Shown: positions 14,299 to 23,867 of the stretch, in pieces | Layout of the letters: each line of letters opens with the position of its first letter | Position numbering within the stretch: the first letter of the stretch is position 1 | The notes under the pieces: generated by a model | Told to the model about the DNA's origin: nothing | Seen by the model: the letters and a program-made list of their open reading frames with translations, nothing else | Database searches by the model: none | NCBI RefSeq assembly: GCF_052117125.1 | Contig: NZ_JBQKJT010000009.1 | Span: 1 to 64,000 of the forward strand | Length of the DNA stretch: 64,000 nucleotides | From: Avoscillospira_A sp052117125 | GTDB taxonomy: Bacteria; Bacillota; Clostridia; Oscillospirales; Oscillospiraceae | Reading direction: 5' to 3' | Translations under genes and position numbers: made by a program

Positions 14299-15558
14299 TC
14301 AGGCGATGCCGTACTCGTACTTCATGGCCAAAACGCGGACCACGCTGTCGGTGACGGTGTCCTGGGGCAGGGAACCGGTGTCGATGGCGTGAAGGACGCC
14401 GTCCACGGCGGCCTGAAAATCCTCGGGCATCAGCAGCAGGTCGGCGCCGGCCTCCAGCGCCTGGACGGCGGCTTCGGCGGCGGTGAAATGGTCGGTGATG
14501 GCCTCCATGTTGAGGGCGTCGGTGACTACAACGCCGTTAAAGCCCAGCTCCTTGCGCAGTAAATTGTCGATGATGGATGCAGACAGGCTGGCGGGGCGGT
14601 CGTCGCCGGTGACAGCGGGTACCGACAGATGGCTCACCATGACCATGGGGGCGCCGGCGTCGATACCGGCCTGGAAGGGGAGAAAGTCCTTTTCCTTCAG
14701 CTGCTCCAGGGTGGCGTCGGTGGAGGCTGCGCCGTTGTGGGTGTCGGCGGAGACGCCGCCCAGGCCGGGGAAGTGCTTGAGGGTGCAGAGGATACCGGAC
14801 TCCTGCATGCCCGCCACCATGGAGCCGACCAGGCTGGCGGCCGTCTCGGCGTCGTCGGAGAAGGACCGGTCGCCGATGGCGGAACCGCTGGTGGACACGT
14901 CGGCCACGGGGGCAAAGTCCAGATTGAAGCCCAGGGCCAGCAGCTCATCGCCCAACGTCTTGCCCATGGCGTGGACCTGCTGGGGGTCGTTATAGGAGGC
15001 CATATCGTCCAGCTTCGTCACGCCCAGACCGCGGCTGCCCAGCCGGGATACGGTGCCGCCTTCCTCGTCCACGCCCAGGAGCAGGGGAGTCTTTGCATAG
15101 GACTGGGTGGTGGAAAGCAGGGTTTTGATTTGGTCTACGCTCTCCAGATTCTTGGCGAAGTAGACGATGCCGCCGACAGGGTATTGCTCCAGGGCGGCTT
15201 TGGTGGCGTCGCCGGCCACGGTGGCTGTATCGACGCCGGTAATAGCTTCCGGCGTCACCATAAACAGCTGGTAGACCTGTTCCTCCAGGGACATGGTTTC
15301 CACGGTCTTCCGGGCCTTGGTCACAAATTCCGACTCGGGCTCCGGCTCCGGTTCCGTGGTGGCCGTGTCGCCGGTGTCCGTGGTGGTGTCGGCGGTATCA
15401 CCGGTTGTGCTGTTGTCGGTGCCGTCGGTGACCGGGTTGAACTGGGAGGGAATATTGGGTTTGCCGCTGCGGGCCAGGGGCACGATGATGCAGACTGCGC
15501 CGATGAGGACGCAGAAGCCCAGCAGTGAGACGAGAAAAATCTTAACGCCTTTTCCCAT
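14299..15558 (-). CDS. Membrane-anchored beta-N-acetylhexosaminidase, GH3 (NagZ-like)
   Basis: A 419-residue glycoside hydrolase family 3 protein. An N-terminal hydrophobic anchor (residues ~5-30) is followed by a Thr/Asp/Glu-rich linker (to ~80), then the catalytic barrel. The NagZ loop appears as KHFPGLGGVSADTH, with the catalytic Asp-x-His pair. The nucleophile region is GVVVTDALNMEAI. NagZ releases N-acetylglucosamine from muropeptides or related glycans; the anchor places it outside the membrane. The start ATG 15558 has GAGGTAG upstream. It is monocistronic and located between the AGCS promoter and a terminator-like repeat of the next gene. Confidence 0.88.
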   Translation of the reverse strand: MGKGVKIFLVSLLGFCVLIGAVCIIVPLARSGKPNIPSQFNPVTDGTDNSTTGDTADTTTDTGDTATTEPEPEPESEFVTKARKTVETMSLEEQVYQLFMVTPEAITGVDTATVAGDATKAALEQYPVGGIVYFAKNLESVDQIKTLLSTTQSYAKTPLLLGVDEEGGTVSRLGSRGLGVTKLDDMASYNDPQQVHAMGKTLGDELLALGFNLDFAPVADVSTSGSAIGDRSFSDDAETAASLVGSMVAGMQESGILCTLKHFPGLGGVSADTHNGAASTDATLEQLKEKDFLPFQAGIDAGAPMVMVSHLSVPAVTGDDRPASLSASIIDNLLRKELGFNGVVVTDALNMEAITDHFTAAEAAVQALEAGADLLLMPEDFQAAVDGVLHAIDTGSLPQDTVTDSVVRVLAMKYEYGIA

Positions 15559-15660
15559 GGGAACTACCTCGTTTCTATCAAACTCGCAAAAATTGCACCA
15601 CCATTCTACAGGGTAGAGCGAAAAATTACAAGAGCGCATTTGTGAACAAATGAATAATTC

Positions 15661-15691
15661 TGGCCATGGATTTCGGAGAAATCCATGGCCA
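15661..15691. repeat. TGGCCATGGATT palindrome, copy B
   Basis: A 14-base perfect stem (TGGCCATGGATTTC / its complement) with a GGA loop, touching the distal end of terminator-like copy 3. Arms differ from copy A by one base. Confidence 0.7.
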
Positions 15692-15773
15692 TAGAAAGTT
15701 TTACCCGATTATTTTCAAAAAATCGCAGGGTCCAGGGACAGCGTCCCTGGCGGGGTCCGGGGCGGCGCCCCGG
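15692..15773 (-). repeat. 3'-UTR terminator-like repeat, copy 3
   Basis: It begins a few bases after the DUF1846 stop, read on the minus strand: GGGGCGCCGCCCC stem, GGACCCCG, CCAGGGAC/GTCCCTGG stem, GGACCCTGCGATTTTTTG, then a TCGGGTAAAACTTT tail. It carries a doubled stem-GGACCC unit. Confidence 0.8.
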
Positions 15774-15781
15774 AAAAACCC

Positions 15782-17266
15782 TTACTTATGATACAGCCGG
15801 TGGGACTGGTAGACCGGCTCGCAGGTGACGTTGCAGCCCAGCTTCTTAAAAACATTCTCGTCCACAGGGGAGAGGATGACCGAGGAATGGACCTGGCAGC
15901 CCTTGAGGTTGTTGAGCTGCTCCATGGCGATCTCGGCGGTGGGGTTGGTGACGGCGCACATGCTCAGGGCAATGAGCACCTCGTCGGTGTGGAGGCGGGG
16001 GTTCCGGTTGCCCAGGTGCTCCACCTTCAAATGCTGAATGGGGGCGATGATGGCCGGGGAGATCAGCTCAATCCGGTCGTTGATGTTGCCCAGGTGCTTG
16101 AGGGCATTGAGCAGGGCAGCGGACGAGGCGCCCAGGAGTTTGGAGGTTTTGCCGGTGACGATGGTGCCGTCGGGCAGCTCGATGGCCAGGGCCGGGCCGC
16201 CGGTCTGCTCGGCCCGGGCCAGGGCCGGGGCGACGCAGGGCCGGGACTCGGGGGTCAGGTCCAGGCTGCTCATGAGCATTTCGATCTTCTGGACCTCGGC
16301 GGCGGTGGAAGTGCCGCGGACCTTGCCGCAGGCGGCGGCGAAGTAGCGGCGGATGATCTCCTGGCGGGAAGCCTCGCGGCAGACTTCGTCGTCAATGATG
16401 GCGTTGCCCGCCATGTTGACGCCCATATCCGTGGGGCTCTTGTAGGGGCAGGTACCGTAGATTTTTTTGAACATGGCTTCCAGCACCGGGAAAATCTCGA
16501 TGTCCCGGTTGTAGTTGACCGTCGTCTCACCGTAGGCGTCCAGATGGAAGGGGTCGATCATATTGACGTCGCTGAGATCGGCGGTGGCGGCCTCGTAGGC
16601 CAGGTTGACCGGATGCTTGAGGGGGATGTTCCAGATGGGGAATGTCTCGTACTTGGCATAGCCTGCCTGGATGCCACGCTTGTGCTCATGGTAGAGCTGG
16701 CTGAGGCAGGTGGCCATTTTGCCGCTGCCGGGGCCGGGGGCCGTCACCACCACCACGGGGCGGGACGTTTCAATATACTCATTCTTGCCGAAGCCCTCGT
16801 CGGAGACGATGAGGGGAATGTTGGAAGGGTAATCGGGTATACTGTAGTGACGGTAGACCTTGACGCCGAGATTCTGGAGCTTCTGGGCGAACTGCTCGGC
16901 GGCCCGCTGGCTGTGGTACTGGGTCATGACAACGCTGCCCACATAGAGACCCACGTCCCGGAATACGTCCACCAGACGCATGACGTCCTGATCGTAGGTG
17001 ATACCTAGGTCGGCCCGGCGCTTGCTGGACTCGATGTCGGCGGCGTTGATGGCGATGACGATTTCCGCGTGGTCCTTCAGCTGCAACAGCATTTTCAGTT
17101 TGCTGTCCGGCTCAAAGCCCGGCAGGACCCGGCTGGCATGGTAGTCGTCAAAGAGCTTGCCGCCGAATTCCAAATATAGCTTGCCGCCAAAGGAATCCAC
17201 CCGCTCCAGAATGCGCTTGGATTGCAGCTCCAGATATTTTTGATTGTCGAACCCGATCCTTCTCAT
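15782..17266 (-). CDS. DUF1846 family protein
   Basis: A 494-residue cytosolic protein of the DUF1846 (UPF0371) family, about the usual length. Recognisable segments are MRRIGFDNQKYLELQSKRIL at the start, VYRHYSIPDYPSNIPLIVSD, the glycine-rich VVVTAPGPGSGKMATCL (probable nucleotide-binding loop) and NMIDPFHLDAYGETTVNYNRDIE. Its reaction is not established. The start at 17266 has AAGGAG upstream and matches the family N-terminus; the frame extends to 17425 into the divergent promoter region. Monocistronic, ending in terminator-like copy 3. Confidence 0.9.
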   Translation of the reverse strand: MRRIGFDNQKYLELQSKRILERVDSFGGKLYLEFGGKLFDDYHASRVLPGFEPDSKLKMLLQLKDHAEIVIAINAADIESSKRRADLGITYDQDVMRLVDVFRDVGLYVGSVVMTQYHSQRAAEQFAQKLQNLGVKVYRHYSIPDYPSNIPLIVSDEGFGKNEYIETSRPVVVVTAPGPGSGKMATCLSQLYHEHKRGIQAGYAKYETFPIWNIPLKHPVNLAYEAATADLSDVNMIDPFHLDAYGETTVNYNRDIEIFPVLEAMFKKIYGTCPYKSPTDMGVNMAGNAIIDDEVCREASRQEIIRRYFAAACGKVRGTSTAAEVQKIEMLMSSLDLTPESRPCVAPALARAEQTGGPALAIELPDGTIVTGKTSKLLGASSAALLNALKHLGNINDRIELISPAIIAPIQHLKVEHLGNRNPRLHTDEVLIALSMCAVTNPTAEIAMEQLNNLKGCQVHSSVILSPVDENVFKKLGCNVTCEPVYQSHRLYHK

Positions 17267-17393
17267 GCGTATCGTCTCCTTTGCACCGTGGAAGTTTTCA
17301 CATATGGTTTCATCATACCCGGAAATCCGGCAAAATGCAACACGGCATTTTTCACGGATTTTACGGGCCGAGGCCGAGGATTTTGCTGCTTTC

Positions 17394-17422
17394 TTGACTT
17401 TTGCGGTGGGAATTACTATAAT
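17394..17422 (+). promoter_or_regulatory. Promoter of the topoisomerase operon
   Basis: TTGACT (17394-17399), 17 bases, TATAAT (17417-17422), 40 bases before the type IIA topoisomerase subunit B start. Confidence 0.8.
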
Positions 17423-17462
17423 CAAATGTAAGAAATGCCAACGACTATGACGAGGAATCCCA

Positions 17463-19445
17463 ATGAAGAATCAAAAACAAGCCTATGGCAACGACAGCAT
17501 CTCCGCATTGAAGGGCGCCGACCGGGTGCGCAAGCGTCCGGCCGTTATTTTTGGCTCCGACGGCCTGGAGGGCTGCGAACACGCCGTATTTGAAATCCTG
17601 TCCAACGCCATCGACGAGGCCCGGGAGGGCCACGGCGATACAGTCATCGTCACCCGGTACGCCGACCACTCCATCGAGGTGGAGGACTTTGGCCGCGGCT
17701 GTCCCGTGGACTGGAACGAGACCGAACAGAAGTACAACTGGGAGCTGGTGTTCTGCGAGCTCTACGCCGGCGGCAAGTACCAGAACAACGCCGGCGGCGA
17801 CTATGAATACTCCCTGGGCCTCAACGGCCTGGGCGCCTGCGCCACCCAGTACGCCTCCAAGTGGTTCGACGCCGTTATCCACCGCGACGGCTTCGAGTAC
17901 AAGCTCCATTTCGAGGAGGGCGAAATCGCCGGAGAAATGGAGAAAACCCCCTACAGTGGAAAGAAGACCGGCTCCAAATTCCGCTGGCTGCCGGATTTGC
18001 AGGTGTTCACCGATATCGACATCCCCGAGGAATTCTTCCTCGACGTCCTCAAACGACAGGCCGTGGTCAACGCCGGCGTCACGTTCCGGTTCCGCAGCGA
18101 GAAGGACGGCAAGTTTGAGACAACGGAGTTCTGCTACCAGCAGGGCATCCTGGACTATGTGACGGAGCTGACCGAGGGCAAGGCCATGACCATGCCCCAG
18201 TTCTGGGAGGCCGAGCGCAAGGGCCGGGACCGGGCCGACATGAACGACTACAAGGTGAAAATCTCCGCTGCCTTCTGCTTCTCCAATCAGGTGAGCCGTC
18301 TCGAGTACTACCACAACTCCTCCTGGCTGGAGTACGGCGGCGCGCCGGACAAGGCCGTCCGAAACGCCTTCGTCTATGCCATCGACGCCTATATTAAATC
18401 CGTGGGCAAGTACACCAAGAACGAATCGAAAATCACCTTTCAGGATGTGGCCGACTGCCTGGTGCTGGTGACCAACTGCTTCTCCACCCAGACGTCCTAC
18501 GAGAACCAGACGAAAAAGGCCATCACCAACAAGTTTGTCCAGGAGGCCATGGTGGAGTTCTTCCGGGCCAACCTCCAGGTCTATTTCATTGAAAACAAGG
18601 CCGAGGCCGACCGCATCGTGGACCAGGTCCTGGTCAACAAGCGCAGCCGGGAATCGGCGGAAAAGGCCCGGCTCTCCATTAAAAAGAAGCTGTCGGGCAA
18701 CCTGGATATTTCCAACCGGGTCCAGAAGTTCGTGGACTGCCGCACCAAGGACCGGGACAAGCGGGAACTCTACATCGTCGAGGGCGACAGCGCCATGGGC
18801 TCGGTCAAGCTGAGCCGCGACGCGGAGTTCCAGGGCATCATGCCGGTCCGCGGCAAGATTCTCAACTGCCTCAAGGCCGACTATGGCCGTATCTTCAAGA
18901 GCGAGATCATCACCGACCTGCTGCGGGTCATGGGCTGCGGCGTGGAGGTCCGGGACAAGCGGGTCAAGGATTTGGCCGAGTTCGACCTGGACAGCCTCCG
19001 CTGGAATAAAATCGTCATCTGCACCGATGCCGATGTGGACGGCTTCCAGATTCGCACTCTGATTCTCACCATGCTCTACCGGCTGGTGCCCACCTTGATT
19101 CGGGAGGGGTATGTCTACATCGCCGAGTCGCCTCTCTTTGAGATCAGTACCAAGGATAAAACGTGGTTTGCTTACTCTGACGCCGAAAAGAACGCCATTT
19201 TAAAGGAGCTGGAGGGCAAAAAATATACGGTCAACCGCTCCAAGGGATTGGGCGAGAACGAGCCGGAAATGATGTGGATGACCACCATGAACCCGGAGAC
19301 CCGCCGCCTCATCAAGGTTATGCCCGAGGACGCGGAAAAGACGGCCCAGGTCTTCGACCTGCTGTTGGGCGACAACCTGCCGGGCCGCAAAGACCACATC
19401 GCCGAAAACGGATATAAGTATTTAGAGCTGGCGGATATCTCGTAA
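17463..19445 (+). CDS. Divergent type IIA topoisomerase subunit B (ParE/GyrB-like)
   Basis: A 660-residue ATPase subunit. GHKL motifs are present: EILSNAIDEAREG, SLGLNGLGACATQY and the QTK loop lysine in ENQTKKAITN. The usual DNGRG appears as DFGRG. The toprim half carries YIVEGDSAMGSVKLSRD, MPVRGKILN and CTDADVDGFQIRTL, so magnesium-binding residues are kept. It pairs with the subunit A gene at 21225. The many departures from canonical GyrB/ParE suggest a specialised second type II topoisomerase of Clostridia rather than the housekeeping gyrase. The start is ATG 17463. Confidence 0.88.
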   Translation: MKNQKQAYGNDSISALKGADRVRKRPAVIFGSDGLEGCEHAVFEILSNAIDEAREGHGDTVIVTRYADHSIEVEDFGRGCPVDWNETEQKYNWELVFCELYAGGKYQNNAGGDYEYSLGLNGLGACATQYASKWFDAVIHRDGFEYKLHFEEGEIAGEMEKTPYSGKKTGSKFRWLPDLQVFTDIDIPEEFFLDVLKRQAVVNAGVTFRFRSEKDGKFETTEFCYQQGILDYVTELTEGKAMTMPQFWEAERKGRDRADMNDYKVKISAAFCFSNQVSRLEYYHNSSWLEYGGAPDKAVRNAFVYAIDAYIKSVGKYTKNESKITFQDVADCLVLVTNCFSTQTSYENQTKKAITNKFVQEAMVEFFRANLQVYFIENKAEADRIVDQVLVNKRSRESAEKARLSIKKKLSGNLDISNRVQKFVDCRTKDRDKRELYIVEGDSAMGSVKLSRDAEFQGIMPVRGKILNCLKADYGRIFKSEIITDLLRVMGCGVEVRDKRVKDLAEFDLDSLRWNKIVICTDADVDGFQIRTLILTMLYRLVPTLIREGYVYIAESPLFEISTKDKTWFAYSDAEKNAILKELEGKKYTVNRSKGLGENEPEMMWMTTMNPETRRLIKVMPEDAEKTAQVFDLLLGDNLPGRKDHIAENGYKYLELADIS

Positions 19446-19534
19446 TCCCGTCTGCCACGCCGCTATGAATGGTCCCGTTCCGGGGGAACGGTATTAAGAT
19501 GGAAGAAACTGCATATTGGGAAAGGATGATCGAC

Positions 19535-21184
19535 ATGAAGAAACGATGGTTCGCGATTGTTTTGGCACTGACCCTGGCAGGCACATGCACCATTCCCGCA
19601 GGCGCGGCATATTCAGACGAATACTGGGACGGCTATAACGAGGGCTTTGAAGCGGGCTACGCCGACGGCGTCGCCGCCTGGGAGGCCGGAGAAGCTGAGC
19701 CTGCCCCCATCGGTACCAGGGAAGAAGGCTACGACGACGGATATGCCGAAGGTTTTGATGCGGGATATTTGTGGGGGTATGACGACTGGGAGAACGGGAG
19801 CGCGGACTGGCCGGCCCAGGAGCTGACGGACGCCGGCGGCGCGCCGGGGCGGATCAACGTCAAGTACAACGACCGCTGCATCGACTTTGACGCCGTATGG
19901 CCGGAAAACCAAGGCGGCAGCGTTATGGCCCCTGTGCGCCCGGTGCTGGAAGCCATGGGCGCGGCGGTGACGTACGACGGCGGTGTGATGACGGCGTCGC
20001 TGGAGGATGGCCGTATCCTGACTCATACCGTGGGCGATGATACGGTGGCCGTCACGGACGGGGCGGGGGAGACAAAGCTCTGTTCCATGGCCAGCACTTC
20101 CTATGTGACCGGCGGTGTCACCTTTGTGCCTGTGCGGCTGTTTGCCGAAGCGTTGGGCCTGACGGTGCTGTGGGACAGCGACTATCAGACGGTGGTTCTC
20201 CTGGACCCGGTCTCCCTGGAGGAGACGTATGGTTCCCGGCTGACCCGGCTGAATCTCCTGCTGTCGGAAATCCAGCTGCGTCAAAACCCGGCGGAAACAT
20301 ACCGGGAGACGGCGGATATTGCCCTTGATCTGACGCTGTTTGACACCATCGAGGGGGATAAACACCTGAACGCCACCGCCAAAACCGATACGCTCACCAA
20401 CGGCGACGGCTTCCAGACCACGCTGGAAGTGGATATTTCAGAGCTGATGGACCTGCTGCTGGAGGAATACGGCGCAGAGGGCGGGGCGCTGTCGGCGGAG
20501 GACGAGACGGTGCTCCGACTGCTGGGACGGCTGGAAGCGGAATTGCGCTATGACAACGAGACACAGACGCTGTACATCCAGAACCCCCTCCTCGATTTGA
20601 TGATGGGCCAGACTACCTGGCTGGAACAGCCTTTGGGCGACCTGTTGGACTGGGGCTGGCCGGTTCTGGATGGGTCGGAGCCCCTGACCGTCACGGACCT
20701 GGTTCTACTGTCCCAGATGCAGGATGTGGAGATGGGCAATCTCTACGCCTTTCATTGCTACGAGGGCGTGGATACCTCACTCAACCTCCTGCTGTCCGTG
20801 CTGGGAGACGACCAGTTTACCCGGTCCGGCTCTACCTATACCCTCCATGCGGAGAATGTTACAATTGGTTCCTATAGCGACGCGGCGCTGTTCTATTACA
20901 GTGGAACCCCAACCGTGGGTCTTGATCTGCAACTCACCGACCGGGGCGGCGGCCGCTGTGACTTCACCGGCGCCCTCTCCGTAGAAAGCGCCGACTATGT
21001 GTTGGGCCTGGACCTCTCCAGCCGCGACAGCGGTGGACAGGCCACGCTGACATTCCATCTGAAAAACCTGTGCAAAGGCGTATTGTCGGTGACGACAAGC
21101 CGCCGCGTCACCGACGAGCCGGTGGAGACGCTGCCGCCGGCGGAAGCAGTGTCCATGGCACTGGAAGAGGTGGGATATTTTTAA
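19535..21184 (+). CDS. Secreted stalk-domain (copper amine oxidase N-like) protein
   Basis: A 549-residue exported protein. MKKRWFAIVLALTLAG...AGA is a clear signal peptide. Residues ~25-85 hold tandem Tyr/Gly repeats of the form G-Y-x-x-G-F/Y. Residues ~100-215 resemble the stalk domain seen in many clostridial wall proteins (APVRPVLEAMGAAVTYDG, VTFVPVRLFAEALGLTVLWD). The remainder is a beta-rich domain I cannot name. The chosen start has AAAGGATG upstream; earlier in-frame ATGs would mask the signal peptide. It sits unusually between the two topoisomerase genes on the same strand and may be co-transcribed. Confidence 0.75.
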   Translation: MKKRWFAIVLALTLAGTCTIPAGAAYSDEYWDGYNEGFEAGYADGVAAWEAGEAEPAPIGTREEGYDDGYAEGFDAGYLWGYDDWENGSADWPAQELTDAGGAPGRINVKYNDRCIDFDAVWPENQGGSVMAPVRPVLEAMGAAVTYDGGVMTASLEDGRILTHTVGDDTVAVTDGAGETKLCSMASTSYVTGGVTFVPVRLFAEALGLTVLWDSDYQTVVLLDPVSLEETYGSRLTRLNLLLSEIQLRQNPAETYRETADIALDLTLFDTIEGDKHLNATAKTDTLTNGDGFQTTLEVDISELMDLLLEEYGAEGGALSAEDETVLRLLGRLEAELRYDNETQTLYIQNPLLDLMMGQTTWLEQPLGDLLDWGWPVLDGSEPLTVTDLVLLSQMQDVEMGNLYAFHCYEGVDTSLNLLLSVLGDDQFTRSGSTYTLHAENVTIGSYSDAALFYYSGTPTVGLDLQLTDRGGGRCDFTGALSVESADYVLGLDLSSRDSGGQATLTFHLKNLCKGVLSVTTSRRVTDEPVETLPPAEAVSMALEEVGYF

Positions 21185-21224
21185 ACTTGATGTTTGACTA
21201 TACTTTACCAAAGGACGGTAACCC

Positions 21225-23465
21225 ATGGCCCGTAAAAAATCAACGGAATCCTCTAAACACACCATGAATCCCAACGTGGAGGGCCTCCACGCAGAGATTC
21301 TTGAACAACCGATCTGCGACACCCTGGAGCTGAACTACATGCCCTACGCCATGTCGGTCATCGTCTCCCGGGCCATTCCGGAAATCGACGGCTTCAAGCC
21401 CTCCCATCGAAAACTCCTCTACACCATGTACAAGATGGGGCTTTTGAACGGCGGGCGCACCAAGTCGGCCAACATCGTGGGCCAGACCATGCGGTTGAAT
21501 CCCCACGGCGACGCGGCCATCTATGAGACCATGGTCCGCCTGGCCCGGGGCTATGAAGCCCTCCTGCACCCCTTTGTGGACTCCAAGGGCAACTTCGGCA
21601 AGGTCTACTCCCGGGACATGGCCTACGCCGCCTCCCGGTATACTGAGGCCAAACTGGACCCCATCTGTCAGGAGCTGTTCCGGGACATTGACGCCGACAC
21701 GGTGGATTTCATCGACAACTATGACAACTCCATGCTGGAGCCGACGCTGCTGCCCACCACGTTCCCCAATGTGCTGGTGTCGGCCAACATGGGCATCGCC
21801 GTGGGCATGGCCAGCAATATCTGCGGCTTCAACCTGCGGGAGGTGTGCCAGACGGCCATCGCCCGCATCAAAAACCCCGATTGCGACCTGCTGGAGACGC
21901 TGCCCGCACCCGATTTCCCCACCGGCGGCGAAATTCTCTACGATCCCAAGGAAATGCGGCAGATTTATGAGACGGGCCGCGGCTCCTTCCGGGTCCGGGC
22001 CAAGTGGCGCTACGTCAAGGAAGGGAATCTCATTGAGATTTACGAGATTCCCTACACCACCGCCACGGAGCCCATCATCGACAAAGTCTCCGAACTGATC
22101 AAGGCCGGCAAAATCCGGGAAATCGCGGATATGCGCGATGAGACCGATTTGAACGGTCTCAAGCTGACCATCGACCTCAAGCGGGGTGTGGACCCGGACA
22201 AGCTCATGCAGAAGCTGTTCCGCTCCACGCCGCTCATGGACAGCTTTTCCTGCAACTTCAACATTCTCATTGAAGGTATGCCCAAGGTCCTGGGCGTGGG
22301 CCAGATTCTCGAGGAGTGGACCGCCTGGCGCAGCCAGTGCGTCCGCCGCCGGGTCTATTTCCAGCTGCAAAAGAAGATGGATAAGCTCCATCTGTTGCAG
22401 GGCCTGGGCAAGATCCTTCTGGATATCGACAAGGCCATCGCCATCATCCGGGAGACGGAACAGGAACAGGATGTGGTACCCAATCTGATGATCGGCTTCA
22501 GCATCGACGAGATTCAGGCGGAGTATGTGGCGGAAATCAAACTGCGCAACATCAACAAGGAATATATCCTCAAACGCATCCAGGAGACAACCAGCCTGGA
22601 AGCGGAAATTGAAGACCTCCAAAAGACGCTGGACAGTGAAGCCCGTATCCGCAAAATCATCGTCTCGGAGTTGGAGCAGGTCAGCAAAAAGTTTGGTACA
22701 GACCGGAAGACCACTTTGATTCACGAAAGTGACGTACCTGCCGCCGACGAAGAGGACGAGACGCCGGACTATCCGGTCCATCTGTTCCTGTCCCGGGAGG
22801 GATACTTCAAAAAGATCACGCCCCAGTCCCTTCGGATGTCCGGTGAACAGAAGTTCAAGGAGGGCGACGGTCTGCTGGCCACCTACGAGACCACCAACCG
22901 GGCGGAATTGCTGGTGTTCACCGACAAATGTCAGGTCTACAAGGCCCGGTGTTCCGAGTTTGAGGACTCCAAGGCGTCGGTCCTGGGCGACTATCTGCCC
23001 ACCAAGCTCAGCATGGACGAGGGGGAAACCGTGGTGGCCCTGTGTCTGCCCGGCGACTATTCCGGCAACATCCTGTTTGTCTATGAGAATGGCAAAGTGG
23101 CCAAGATTGCCGCGTCCTCCTATGACACCAAGACCAACCGCCGCCGTCTGACCGGCGCGTACTGCGATAAGAGCCCCCTCAAGGCGGTGCGGATGCTCGC
23201 CGAGGAGGAGGAACTGGTGCTCTATTCCACCGAGGGCCGGGCGTTGGTCTTCTCCACGGCCCAGCTGGCCCCCAAAACCACACGGTCCAGCCAGGGTGTG
23301 GCCGTTCTGACCCTCAAGCGCAAGCACGTTCTGGACCGGGCGGTGCCACTGGCCGAGTGCCCCATTCAGAACGTGTCGCGGTACCGCACCCGGTCCCTGC
23401 CCGCCACCGGCGCCCTGCTGCGGGAGGAGGACACAGGGGAGACGCAGATTTCCATGGAAATCTGA
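21225..23465 (+). CDS. Divergent type IIA topoisomerase subunit A (ParC/GyrA-like)
   Basis: A 746-residue breakage-reunion subunit. The catalytic Tyr is in AASRYTEAKL (near residue 135). The quinolone-determining region reads NPHGDAAIYETMVRLA, with Ala where most GyrA proteins have the resistance-linked Ser. A coiled-coil tower segment and a beta-pinwheel-like C-terminal third follow, but no GyrA box (QRRGGKG) is visible, which argues for a decatenase rather than a supercoiling gyrase. Start ATG 21225 follows AAAGGACGG. It is the partner of the 17463 gene. Confidence 0.88.
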   Translation: MARKKSTESSKHTMNPNVEGLHAEILEQPICDTLELNYMPYAMSVIVSRAIPEIDGFKPSHRKLLYTMYKMGLLNGGRTKSANIVGQTMRLNPHGDAAIYETMVRLARGYEALLHPFVDSKGNFGKVYSRDMAYAASRYTEAKLDPICQELFRDIDADTVDFIDNYDNSMLEPTLLPTTFPNVLVSANMGIAVGMASNICGFNLREVCQTAIARIKNPDCDLLETLPAPDFPTGGEILYDPKEMRQIYETGRGSFRVRAKWRYVKEGNLIEIYEIPYTTATEPIIDKVSELIKAGKIREIADMRDETDLNGLKLTIDLKRGVDPDKLMQKLFRSTPLMDSFSCNFNILIEGMPKVLGVGQILEEWTAWRSQCVRRRVYFQLQKKMDKLHLLQGLGKILLDIDKAIAIIRETEQEQDVVPNLMIGFSIDEIQAEYVAEIKLRNINKEYILKRIQETTSLEAEIEDLQKTLDSEARIRKIIVSELEQVSKKFGTDRKTTLIHESDVPAADEEDETPDYPVHLFLSREGYFKKITPQSLRMSGEQKFKEGDGLLATYETTNRAELLVFTDKCQVYKARCSEFEDSKASVLGDYLPTKLSMDEGETVVALCLPGDYSGNILFVYENGKVAKIAASSYDTKTNRRRLTGAYCDKSPLKAVRMLAEEEELVLYSTEGRALVFSTAQLAPKTTRSSQGVAVLTLKRKHVLDRAVPLAECPIQNVSRYRTRSLPATGALLREEDTGETQISMEI

Positions 23466-23483
23466 TGGGGGGAATAGAAAGAG

Positions 23484-23867
23484 ATGGCATTTATAACGGT
23501 TGTGATCATGGGGCTGATTTTCTGGGTTTACGGTATCATATTCAGTGCCATATTCATCCTGCTGTCTGTCGCGACGATGATTTTGCAGTTTGTCCTCAGC
23601 AGACGGAAAAATCCGTGGTGGGTAGGGTTGATTTTGCCGGGCCTGGTGCTTGGGTTAACTATGAATATTGCATTATTTCTTGCAATATCTGCGGCTTTCG
23701 GCTATTTGGCAGCTGATTATGAGATTGTTCTGTATGTGCTGGGCGTGATAAACATTCCTACGGCCGTTTACTTGCTGATCTATTTCCTTTGCCGCATTAG
23801 AAAGAAAAAATCCAAGTTGGATTCCCAAACGAACACAGAAAATGGTATTAAAATAGGACAAGGATAG
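23484..23867 (+). CDS. Small integral membrane protein, unknown
   Basis: A 127-residue protein with about four hydrophobic segments (residues ~3-40, 46-76, 84-106) and a polar, lysine-rich tail. I recognise no family. It begins 18 bases after the topoisomerase subunit A stop and may be read from the same transcript. Its base composition is more AT-rich than its neighbours, suggesting a different origin or weak constraint. The 134 bases that follow contain a TATAAT near 23982 but no convincing -35 box. Confidence 0.55.
   Translation: MAFITVVIMGLIFWVYGIIFSAIFILLSVATMILQFVLSRRKNPWWVGLILPGLVLGLTMNIALFLAISAAFGYLAADYEIVLYVLGVINIPTAVYLLIYFLCRIRKKKSKLDSQTNTENGIKIGQG

Noticed and set aside
15788..17008. 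A 406-codon frame opposite DUF1846
   Set aside because: Mirror of GC-rich coding sequence, with long Gly/Val/Asp-rich stretches and no recognisable motif.
21240..23327. A 695-codon open frame opposite topoisomerase subunit A
   Set aside because: The composition (runs of Gly/His/Leu/Gln) is the mirror of a GC-rich gene; the sense strand has clear family motifs.
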